NCBI GenBank assembly: GCA_018821745.1
Contig: JAHJLU010000768.1
Span: 1 to 5,245, forward strand
DNA from: Myxococcota bacterium
GTDB taxonomy: Bacteria; Myxococcota_A; Polyangia; HGW-17
Length of the DNA stretch: 5,245 nucleotides
Direction of reading: 5' to 3'
Below the pieces are notes generated by a model. That model was not told the DNA's origin. It worked only from the letters and a program-made list of their open reading frames with translations, and searched no databases. This document shows positions 1 to 5,245 of this stretch, one piece after another; the first letter of the stretch is position 1; the number at the start of each line of letters is the position of its first letter. Made by a program: the position numbers and the translations under genes.

Positions 1-1261
1 AGGATCGCTCGACGCTCTTCTGGTCTTTGATCCGGTTCCACCTGGCAATGTAAAAAGAACCCCGCACCGAGGGAAGAATCCGTGTCATGACCGACAACAA
101 CAGGTACCGCTTGTAGAATTTTTTCGTCTTGGTAAAGATGGAATCAATCTCGCTCAGCAGTGAAGCATATTCCTTGGTATCCTTGCCTTTTAGCCTACTG
201 CGAATAGCGTTCTCCTGGACTATTTTATTGGCCACAAGCTTGTGTTGGATCATACTTTTGGCGGAATCCTGGTAGTATTTCTCCGCGTTGGCCAGGCCTG
301 CGATCATGGAGGCGTATTTGGCCTTGCTCAGTTTATGGGACGAAATGGACGACTTCAGATACTGAAAAATTTTTCCATAGATATCCCGTTTGAGCGGTGT
401 TGCATATTCCGCCTGGAACTTGGCGCTGTAGCTCGATTCAAATCGATTGGTTCGACCCGGAAACCCGAGCACCAGATTTATCTTCCCCAAAGGATTATGA
501 TTATTACTGATTTTCAAAAAGACTTTGGGCTGGTACGGGACATTGGCCAGCTCGAAGGGAACCCCCACTCCTTTTCTGGAGACATAGGCCCGCAGAAAGG
601 TAAAGTCCGCTGTATGACGTGGATAACGCCAATTATCAACATCCCCCCCAAATTTACCAAGATCCGAAGGAGGCGCAAAAACCAGCCTAACATCAGTGAT
701 CTTCATGTACTTGTTCAAGTAGTACATGGCCCCCCCGGAGTAAGGTTTAACTTCACAGTGGAGTCCTGTCTTCTTTGCGCACTCTTCGGCGAGCTGCTCC
801 GCTTTTATCCTCATGGCCTTGAGCTTTTTGGTAATCGTCATTTTGGGTTTCACAACACTGTGGACCTGGCTGGTAACATCGGAAATCTCGGCGACAACCA
901 TTAAATCATATCCGGGGCAAGGGATCTCGTCGGTAATCTTTTCCGCGTAATACCCCTTTTTCAGAATCCCCCAGTGTTTTCGGGTAGAGCTCAGCGCAGC
1001 GATGCACCCATAGGCCACATGATGGTTGGTCACCAGCAACCCTGTTTTGGACACAAAACTCCCGGTCCCGCCATGGGCAACTTTGATTATTGCGGGAACA
1101 AGTCGCTCAATCCCTTTGGCATCCAGGGTAAGCCCAAGCTTTTTCAATTTAGTGAAATCCAATTTTTTCTGCAGCTCAATGGGGACGTACATCCCCTCTG
1201 CCGCATAGGCTCCGGAAGTGACCAGCATCCCCACTACAAGAAGTGCAACACAAAGTTTCAT
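1..1261 (-). CDS. S46-family dipeptidyl-peptidase (DPP7/DPP11-like), secreted; 3' part beyond the left edge
   Basis: This frame is open from an ATG at 1261 to the window edge and gives 420 residues; S46 enzymes are usually about 700 residues, so the C-terminal third or more is missing. Residues 1-20 form a signal peptide: MK, a hydrophobic stretch, then A18-Y19-A20 as the likely signal peptidase I site, implying a periplasmic or surface location. The S46 hallmarks are present: GTGSFVS (66-71), TNHHVAYG (78-85) with probable catalytic His81, DNWRYPRHTADF (209-220) with probable catalytic Asp219, GFPGRTNRF (266-274) and Asn325. The His-Asp spacing of 138 residues equals that of the characterised enzyme DAP BII (His86/Asp224), and Asn210, Trp211, Arg215 and Asn325 match its N-terminus-binding residues. 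The nucleophile Ser and the residue separating DPP7-like (Gly) from DPP11-like (Arg) specificity lie off the edge, so substrate preference is unknown. Family members remove dipeptides from oligopeptide N-termini. The ribosome site GGAGGG (1266-1271) sits 4 nt before the start. Two family cysteines near His81 are absent. Confidence 0.93.
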   Translation of the reverse strand, partial: MKLCVALLVVGMLVTSGAYAAEGMYVPIELQKKLDFTKLKKLGLTLDAKGIERLVPAIIKVAHGGTGSFVSKTGLLVTNHHVAYGCIAALSSTRKHWGILKKGYYAEKITDEIPCPGYDLMVVAEISDVTSQVHSVVKPKMTITKKLKAMRIKAEQLAEECAKKTGLHCEVKPYSGGAMYYLNKYMKITDVRLVFAPPSDLGKFGGDVDNWRYPRHTADFTFLRAYVSRKGVGVPFELANVPYQPKVFLKISNNHNPLGKINLVLGFPGRTNRFESSYSAKFQAEYATPLKRDIYGKIFQYLKSSISSHKLSKAKYASMIAGLANAEKYYQDSAKSMIQHKLVANKIVQENAIRSRLKGKDTKEYASLLSEIDSIFTKTKKFYKRYLLLSVMTRILPSVRGSFYIARWNRIKDQKSVERS

Positions 1262-1281
1262 AGTTCCCTCCAATTGCTTAA

Positions 1282-1310
1282 ACTAAACCATAAACACGAG
1301 CGAGGTTCAA
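1282..1310 (-). promoter_or_regulatory. Candidate sigma70-type promoter of the S46 peptidase gene
   Basis: Read on the minus strand, a TTGAAC -35 element (1305-1310) is separated by 17 nt from TTTAGT (1282-1287), which matches the -10 consensus at four of six bases. The predicted transcript would begin about 15-20 nt before the ATG at 1261, leaving room for the GGAGGG ribosome site. The position is sensible, but the hexamers are only moderate matches and no other site supports it. Confidence 0.4.
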
Positions 1311-1442
1311 TGAAGATCGATGGAAATCAGAATTCCTGAACTCCCGTAATATTCTGTGTGTTTTCAATGGTTTTACATTCGACTATGGGCTTATTCCCCA
1401 AGGGCCGGATGATGTGTGCCCGCCCGTAGATTCACAGGGGGG

Positions 1443-1486
1443 AAAAAAATAAGGAGTGGCTGAAGGGATTCGAGGCCGGATCACTC
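1443..1486 (-). terminator. Possible weak terminator after lexA
   Basis: On the minus strand, a GAGTG/CACTC pairing (1482-1486 with 1454-1458) overlaps the lexA stop codon. Two further G-C pairs can form inside it but leave a bulge. A seven-T run (1443-1449) follows after CCTTA. The stem is short and interrupted, so this is a tentative call; no stronger hairpin was found in the 219-bp gap between lexA and the S46 gene. The rest of that gap shows only the S46 promoter candidate. Confidence 0.25.
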
Positions 1487-2116
1487 TGATTTCATAGTGT
1501 GAATCACCTTCCCGAGGATGCGAAAATCTTCTCTTGATGTCACATCAATGGGGCTGTATTTACTGTTTTCGGGAACCAGCAGGATGCTGTCGACTGCGAT
1601 GCGCAGTCTCTTCACCGTGGCCTCGTCGCCCAGCAGCGCCGCCACAATGTCACCACGTTCGGCTACTGGTTGTTGCCTCACTATCACGTAATCATGGTCG
1701 TTGATGCCACAGTCTACCATGCTGTCCCCCCTGACGCGCAGCGCAAACAGCCTGCCACGCCCCCGGGACATAGTGGGAAGCTCAAGGTGTCCGAGACAGT
1801 GTTCTTCGGCGAACAGGGGCAGCCCTGCAGCGATATTGCCAAGAATTGGAACGGACACTCCTTCATGCTCATCATTCTCGGGTTCCATGGAGGTACGAAC
1901 AATATCGATGGTCCTGGCTTTATTCTTCTGCCGCCGGATAAATCCCTTCTCCTCCAGCTTACCGAGCTGCTCGTGGACGCTGGGAGCCTTTATCCCCAGT
2001 ATTTTGGCCAACTCCCGTGTGGAGGGCGGATAACCATGGTTCTGGGAAAAAACGATCAGCGCTTCAAGAACACGCTTCTGTCCTCGGGTGAGTTTTGTGG
2101 GGATATTGCTGTTCAT
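1481..2116 (-). CDS. lexA: LexA, SOS-response repressor and autoprotease
   Basis: A complete 211-residue protein, close to the usual 200-210. The N-terminal winged helix-turn-helix spans about residues 5-72, with the TRELAKILGI helix (33-42) and recognition region APSVHEQLGKLEEKGF (44-59). An acidic linker (about 75-86) leads to the S24 peptidase domain. The self-cleavage bond is Ala97-Gly98 in IAAGLP, the nucleophile is Ser132 in RGDSMVD, and the general base is Lys169 in EATVKRL. The Ala-Ser spacing (35) and Ser-Lys spacing (37) are identical to those of E. coli LexA (Ala84, Ser119, Lys156), so the protein should be cleavable in the RecA-dependent way. LexA represses DNA-repair genes until damage triggers cleavage. 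The start at 2116 is supported by AAAGAGGTG (2121-2129) directly upstream. The gene lies downstream of acs in the same direction but is separated from it by a strong terminator, and it has its own promoter/operator candidate. The recognition helix differs from that of E. coli, so an E. coli-type SOS box is not expected. Confidence 0.97.
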   Translation of the reverse strand: MNSNIPTKLTRGQKRVLEALIVFSQNHGYPPSTRELAKILGIKAPSVHEQLGKLEEKGFIRRQKNKARTIDIVRTSMEPENDEHEGVSVPILGNIAAGLPLFAEEHCLGHLELPTMSRGRGRLFALRVRGDSMVDCGINDHDYVIVRQQPVAERGDIVAALLGDEATVKRLRIAVDSILLVPENSKYSPIDVTSREDFRILGKVIHTMKSE

Positions 2117-2134
2117 GAGCCACCTCTTTGCTGA

Positions 2135-2162
2135 ATCCTAACATATGAAAGGGTAAACTCAA
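2135..2162 (-). promoter_or_regulatory. Candidate lexA promoter
   Basis: On the minus strand, TTGAGT (2157-2162) and TAGGAT (2135-2140) are separated by 16 nt; each matches its consensus at four of six bases. Transcription would start near 2128, giving a very short leader that begins around the ribosome site. That is tight and lowers confidence, although the overlap with a symmetric operator-like site supports a promoter here. Confidence 0.45.
2137..2152. promoter_or_regulatory. Candidate LexA operator (CCT-N10-AGG inverted repeat)
   Basis: The sequence CCTAACATATGAAAGG is symmetric at 12 of 16 bases: CCT/AGG ends around a central CATATG, with only the two bases between each end and the centre unpaired. 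It covers the spacer and part of the -10 of the lexA promoter candidate, where a bound repressor would block RNA polymerase. LexA proteins commonly repress their own genes, and operators differ between phyla. A CCT-N10-AGG box has, from memory, been described for a non-E. coli-type proteobacterial LexA (Magnetococcus). Assignment to LexA here is inference from location and symmetry. Confidence 0.5.
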
Positions 2163-2227
2163 GTCTTTTCTGCGCCATCGCTTTTGCCTGTAACAGGGCC
2201 CCATGGCAACCTGCACCACGTATGGCG

Positions 2228-2255
2228 AAAAAAAAGGGCTCCCGAAGGAGCCCTT
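2228..2255 (-). terminator. Intrinsic terminator of acs
   Basis: On the minus strand, 20 nt past the acs stop, AAGGGCTCC (2247-2255) pairs perfectly with GGAGCCCTT (2234-2242) around a TTCG loop (2243-2246), making a C(UUCG)G tetraloop in RNA. An eight-T run (2228-2235) overlaps and follows the stem. This is a textbook Rho-independent terminator. On the plus strand there is no T run after the hairpin, so it should act in one direction only. The adjoining stretch 2163-2227 shows nothing I can name. Confidence 0.93.
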
Positions 2256-2275
2256 GAAATCAACAAATTCGAAGA

Positions 2276-4222
2276 TTAGCCTTTGAAATTCTGAATGAGA
2301 TCGTCAACCACAGACTGGTCGGCGAGGGTTGAGGTGTCACCCAACTCGTCAAATTTCTTTACAGAAATCTTTTTCAGAATGCGGCGCATGATTTTCCCCG
2401 ATCTTGTTTTGGGAAGGCCGTCTGCCCACTGGATGTGGTCAGGAGTAGCGATAGGACCGATCTCGGAGCGGACATGATTTTTGAGCGTCTTCATCAACTC
2501 ATCAGTTTTTTCGACGCCGGGATTGAGGGAGACAAATGCATAGATTCCCTGACCCTTAATATCGTGGGGGAACCCGACGACAGCTGCTTCAGCTACCGTT
2601 GGATGAGAGACGAGTGCCGATTCAACTTCTGCGGTCCCCATCCGGTGACCGGAGACATTGATAACGTCGTCAACGCGACCGGTGATCCAGTAGTATCCGT
2701 CTTGATCCCTGCGGCAACCGTCACCCGTGAAATATTTGCCCTTGAAGCTGGAGAAATAGGTATCGATGTACCGGGCATGGTTTTTGAATACGGTGCGGGT
2801 TACGCCGGGCCAGGGGAATTTAATGCAGAGGTTGCCCTCATTAACGCCCTCGAGCTCGTTGCCCTGGTCATCGACCAGACAGGGCTGAATACCGAAGAAG
2901 GGCAGTGTGGCTGAACCGGGCTTGATCTTTGTGGCGCCGGGAAGGGGCGTGATCATGATTCCACCGGTTTCGGTCTGCCACCAGGTGTCCACGATGGTGC
3001 AATTGCCGCCGCCAACTTCATTGAAGTACCACATCCATGCTTCGGGGTTGATGGGCTCACCCACGGTTCCGAGGATCTTCAGGCTGGTAAGATCATGCTT
3101 GCGCACGGGCTCGGGACCGCTTTTTGCGATTGCTCTGATGGCAGTGGGGGCGGTGTAGAAGATGTTTACCTTGTGACGCTCACAGATGTCCCAGAATCTG
3201 TCCACATCGGGATAGTTGGGGACGCCCTCGAACATAATGGAGGTTGCCGCGTTGGCAAGCGGACCATAGACAATATAGGAATGCCCGGTTACCCAGCCGA
3301 TATCAGCGGTACACCAGTAAATATCTTCGGGCTTATAATCGAAGACATATTTATGGGTAACAGCAGCATAGGTGAGGTATCCACCGGTTGTGTGGAGCAC
3401 GCCCTTTGGCTTGCCGGTGGAGCCGGAGGTGTAAAGAATGAACAGAGGATCTTCCGAATCCATGGACTCGTATGGACACACGGGGCGAGCCTCAACCATT
3501 TCGTCATGCCACCAGACATCCCGACCTTCGACCATGGTGATGGGCTCGTTGTTTCTTTTGACAACGATGACATCTTTGACCGGAGTGTCACCGGTAATTG
3601 CCTTGTCAGCAATACCTTTGAGGTCAATAGGTTTTTTGCCGCGGAAGGTGCCGTCTGCGGTGATGAGGACCTTGGCGCCTGCGTCCACGATTCTGTCCTT
3701 GAGTGCGTCAGCAGAGAATCCACCAAACACGATGGAGTGAATGGCACCGATGCGGGTGCAAGCAAGCATGGCGATGGCCAATTCCGGAACCATGGGCAGA
3801 TACAGACAGACCCTGTCGCCCTTCTGGACGCCTTTAGACTTCAGAATATTGGAGAATTTCGATACTTCCCCGAGGAGATCTTTGTACGTGTATCTTTTTA
3901 TCTCGGAGGGATCGTTCCCTTCCCATATAATGGCAACTTTATCGCCATTGCCATTGAGAACGTGCCTGTCCAGGCAGTTATAGGAAACATTGAGTTTTGC
4001 GCCTTTGAACCACTCGACACGGCCCTCGGTGAAGTCCCAGTCAAGAACCTTTTCCCATTTTTTATCCCAGGAAATAAATTCTTCGGCGATGGATGCCCAG
4101 AATCCCTCTGGATCTGCCACTGACTTTTTGTACATTTCCAGATATTTGTCCCTGTTAATATAGGCGCTGTCTTTTAAACCAGCAGGAATATCGAATACTT
4201 TTCCTTCAAGAGTCTCTGTCAT
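2276..4222 (-). CDS. acs: Acetyl-CoA synthetase, AMP-forming
   Basis: A complete 648-residue member of the ANL adenylate-forming superfamily; Acs is usually about 650 residues. It converts acetate, ATP and CoA into acetyl-CoA, AMP and PPi in the cytosol. Visible motifs in order are the phosphate-binding loop YTSGSTGKPKG (264-274), WWQTETG (414-420), YFTGDG (497-502, ribose-binding Asp501), TGR (514-516), hinge Asp518, VSGHRMGTAEVESAL (523-537) and the C-terminal PKTRSGKIMRR (604-614). Trp415 corresponds to Trp414 of Salmonella Acs, which closes the acyl pocket and indicates acetate rather than longer acids. Lys610 is the catalytic lysine that in other bacteria is reversibly acetylated to control activity, so the same control is plausible here. 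The start at 4222 is supported by AGGAG (4231-4235) with 8-nt spacing. The gene is transcribed divergently from pepT and ends in a strong terminator, so it is probably monocistronic. All key residues are intact, with no frameshift. Confidence 0.98.
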   Translation of the reverse strand: MTETLEGKVFDIPAGLKDSAYINRDKYLEMYKKSVADPEGFWASIAEEFISWDKKWEKVLDWDFTEGRVEWFKGAKLNVSYNCLDRHVLNGNGDKVAIIWEGNDPSEIKRYTYKDLLGEVSKFSNILKSKGVQKGDRVCLYLPMVPELAIAMLACTRIGAIHSIVFGGFSADALKDRIVDAGAKVLITADGTFRGKKPIDLKGIADKAITGDTPVKDVIVVKRNNEPITMVEGRDVWWHDEMVEARPVCPYESMDSEDPLFILYTSGSTGKPKGVLHTTGGYLTYAAVTHKYVFDYKPEDIYWCTADIGWVTGHSYIVYGPLANAATSIMFEGVPNYPDVDRFWDICERHKVNIFYTAPTAIRAIAKSGPEPVRKHDLTSLKILGTVGEPINPEAWMWYFNEVGGGNCTIVDTWWQTETGGIMITPLPGATKIKPGSATLPFFGIQPCLVDDQGNELEGVNEGNLCIKFPWPGVTRTVFKNHARYIDTYFSSFKGKYFTGDGCRRDQDGYYWITGRVDDVINVSGHRMGTAEVESALVSHPTVAEAAVVGFPHDIKGQGIYAFVSLNPGVEKTDELMKTLKNHVRSEIGPIATPDHIQWADGLPKTRSGKIMRRILKKISVKKFDELGDTSTLADQSVVDDLIQNFKG

Positions 4223-4405
4223 CGAAAAATCTCCTATGAGGTTATTATGGTTGAGAGATGAGTGTTCCGTTCGTGACTCAGCTTGTTTACCACTTGACGG
4301 CGTTTATTGCAACATCCTTGGAGAGAATATTCTATCCATTTTTTTAACTAGACACCGGTTGTTTCTGGCGTTATCTATATTGACCGGAAAGGAGGAATTC
4401 CTAAT
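4223..4405. promoter_or_regulatory. Divergent acs/pepT promoter region
   Basis: These 183 bp separate two divergent start codons and must hold both promoters. For acs (minus), CATAAT at 4244-4249 matches the -10 consensus at five of six bases but has no recognisable -35 at 16-18 nt, as expected if an activator is needed. For pepT (plus), TATATT at 4376-4381 matches at five of six but would start transcription almost at the ribosome site and lacks a -35. TTGCAA (4307-4312) with TATTCT (4328-4333) has a short 15-nt spacer and overlaps the palindrome. I found no sigma54-type GG-N10-GC site in the stretches I checked by eye. The promoters are therefore inferred from layout, not pinned down. Confidence 0.6.
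4319..4338. promoter_or_regulatory. Near-perfect 20-bp palindrome, probable operator between acs and pepT
   Basis: TGGAGAGAATATTCTATCCA is its own reverse complement at 18 of 20 positions; the only mismatched pair is G4323/A4334. The core AGAATATTCT is perfect. Its centre lies about 106 bp upstream of the acs start and 77 bp upstream of the pepT start. The size and symmetry suit a dimeric transcription factor, which I cannot name. A T run (4339-4345) follows on the plus strand, so a weak A/T-rich hairpin terminator or attenuator is a less likely alternative. Confidence 0.6.
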
Positions 4406-5245
4406 ATGGACATCCTTAGTGACGTTGTCGAACGGTTTTCCAGGTACGTAAGAATTGACACACAGAGCAGGGAGCCCGAAACGCCAGATGAGGCAAAGCG
4501 CTATCCCAGCACTGAAAAGCAGAAAGATCTCGGTCGCTTGCTGCAGCAGGAGTTGCGAGATTTCGGCCTTTCCGATGTGATCATGGACGAGTGGGGATAT
4601 GTAATGGCTACCCTGCCCTCCAATGTGAACCACTCCGTCCCGGTGATTGGACTGATTGCCCATATGGATACATCCCCCGCCGCTTCCGGGAAGGACGTAG
4701 AGCCAATCTTTCACCATAATTATCAAGGCGGTTCCATTGAGTATCACGCTGCATCCTGGCAACATCTTGATCCCGCTGACAATCCGGAACTGGCCCAGAA
4801 AATCGGGCACACAATTATCACCTCCAATGGGTCTACTTTGCTCGGAGCGGATAATAAGGCCGGTGTCTCCGAGATCATGTCCTGCATGAAATTTCTTATG
4901 GAACACAATGATATCCCCCATGGCATCATCCGGGTAGGATTCACCTGTGACGAAGAGATTGGAGCGGGTGTGGATCATTTTGAGATCAACAAATTCGGCG
5001 CCAAATATGCCTACACCGTCGACGGCGAGACCGTCGGAATCATTGAGAGCGAGACCTTCTGTGCCGATGCTGCAACCGTCACGGTGAAAGGAAACGACAT
5101 TCACCCGGGTTTTGCCAAAGATCGCCTGGTGAATGCGGCTGTCATTGCTTCCGAATTTATTCAGGCACTGCCTCGTAACAAGGCCCCTGAAACCACGGAG
5201 CACCGTGAAGGCTATCTCAACGCCTATACAATCAACGGTGGTGTC
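4406..5245 (+). CDS. pepT: Peptidase T (tripeptide aminopeptidase, M20B family); 3' end beyond the right edge
   Basis: The frame is open from ATG at 4406 to the edge, giving 280 residues of a protein family that is usually about 410 long. PepT is a cytosolic dizinc exopeptidase that removes the N-terminal residue from tripeptides. Visible motifs are AHMDTSP (85-91; zinc ligand His86, catalytic-site Asp88), LLGADNKAGV (145-154; bridging Asp149), TCDEEIG (180-186; catalytic Glu183 and zinc ligand Glu184) and TVDGE (204-208; zinc ligand Asp206). Their spacing closely follows Salmonella PepT (His78, Asp80, Asp140, Glu173, Glu174, Asp196). The lid/dimerisation domain begins near residue 212 and shows the PepT-type IHPGFAK (232-238). 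The last zinc-ligand His lies beyond the window. The start is fixed by a strong AAAGGAGG (4388-4395) with a 10-nt spacer; the intervening bases include the perfect palindrome AGGAATTCCT (4393-4402). The gene diverges from acs. A broader M20 peptidase assignment is possible, but the PepT-type motifs make it unlikely. Confidence 0.95.
   Translation, partial: MDILSDVVERFSRYVRIDTQSREPETPDEAKRYPSTEKQKDLGRLLQQELRDFGLSDVIMDEWGYVMATLPSNVNHSVPVIGLIAHMDTSPAASGKDVEPIFHHNYQGGSIEYHAASWQHLDPADNPELAQKIGHTIITSNGSTLLGADNKAGVSEIMSCMKFLMEHNDIPHGIIRVGFTCDEEIGAGVDHFEINKFGAKYAYTVDGETVGIIESETFCADAATVTVKGNDIHPGFAKDRLVNAAVIASEFIQALPRNKAPETTEHREGYLNAYTINGGV

Noticed and set aside
242..904. 220-residue open frame on the plus strand opposite the S46 gene
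   Set aside because: The minus strand carries S46 motifs throughout this stretch, including the Asp219 motif, so this frame is a shadow.
1390..1453. CTTATTCCCC and GGGG-GGAAAAA-AATAAG as a possible large hairpin
   Set aside because: Pairing needs a bulge of several bases and a long loop; it is not convincing as a terminator or regulatory RNA.
2187..2197. CCTGTAACAGG short inverted repeat upstream of lexA, resembling half-sites of an E. coli SOS box
   Set aside because: The CTGT and ACAG halves are one base apart rather than the eight of an E. coli box, and the site lies upstream of the promoter candidate, so it does not fit LexA spacing.
3095..4123. 342-residue open frame on the plus strand opposite acs
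   Set aside because: It lies wholly antisense to an intact acs with all its family motifs. The protein has no recognisable domain and is explained by codon bias in the opposite strand.
4355..4387. CCGGT/ACCGG inverted repeat just before the pepT ribosome site, as a possible riboswitch stem
   Set aside because: The arms are only 5 bp with a loop of more than 20 nt and no supporting internal helices.
4401..4419. CTAA/TTAG with inner GGA/TCC pairing around the pepT start codon
   Set aside because: The loop would be only two bases and the stem is bulged, so a stable start-masking hairpin is unlikely.
4304..5203. 299-residue open frame on the minus strand opposite pepT
   Set aside because: It is antisense to a clear PepT coding region with correctly spaced zinc ligands, and it has no recognisable domain.

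Overview
The window reads as ordinary chromosomal sequence from a Gram-negative bacterium, of roughly even base composition by eye. The style of the acetyl-CoA synthetase and LexA proteins, plus a secreted S46 peptidase with a periplasmic-type signal peptide, best suggests an anaerobic deltaproteobacterium (Desulfobacterota-like). That placement is an impression from protein style and no marker gene proves it. There is no tRNA, rRNA, CRISPR array, insertion sequence, integrase or phage gene.

From left to right there are four protein genes. Positions 1-1261 (minus) hold the first 420 residues of a secreted S46-family dipeptidyl-peptidase whose C-terminal part runs off the left edge. Positions 1481-2116 (minus) hold a complete lexA, the SOS repressor/autoprotease. 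Positions 2276-4222 (minus) hold a complete acs, AMP-forming acetyl-CoA synthetase. Positions 4406-5245 (plus) hold the first 280 residues of a PepT-type M20 tripeptidase that runs off the right edge. All four have a good Shine-Dalgarno sequence, and no frameshift or internal stop was seen.

The gaps are short (219, 159 and 183 bp) and look regulatory. acs ends in a strong intrinsic terminator with a UUCG tetraloop, so lexA is probably transcribed from its own promoter. That promoter contains a CCT-N10-AGG inverted repeat between its -35 and -10 elements, a good candidate for the autoregulatory LexA operator. acs and pepT diverge from a shared 183-bp region with a near-perfect 20-bp palindrome at 4319-4338, probably an operator for an unidentified regulator. 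The S46 gene has its own candidate promoter just upstream of its start.

Functionally, the two peptidases (one exported, acting on oligopeptides; one cytosolic, acting on tripeptides) and acetyl-CoA synthetase fit peptide and acetate utilisation, with lexA as an unrelated neighbour. This link is inference from adjacency. I found no novel multi-gene system. The points most worth following up are the two operator-like palindromes and the S46 protein's loss of two cysteines that normally flank its catalytic histidine segment.
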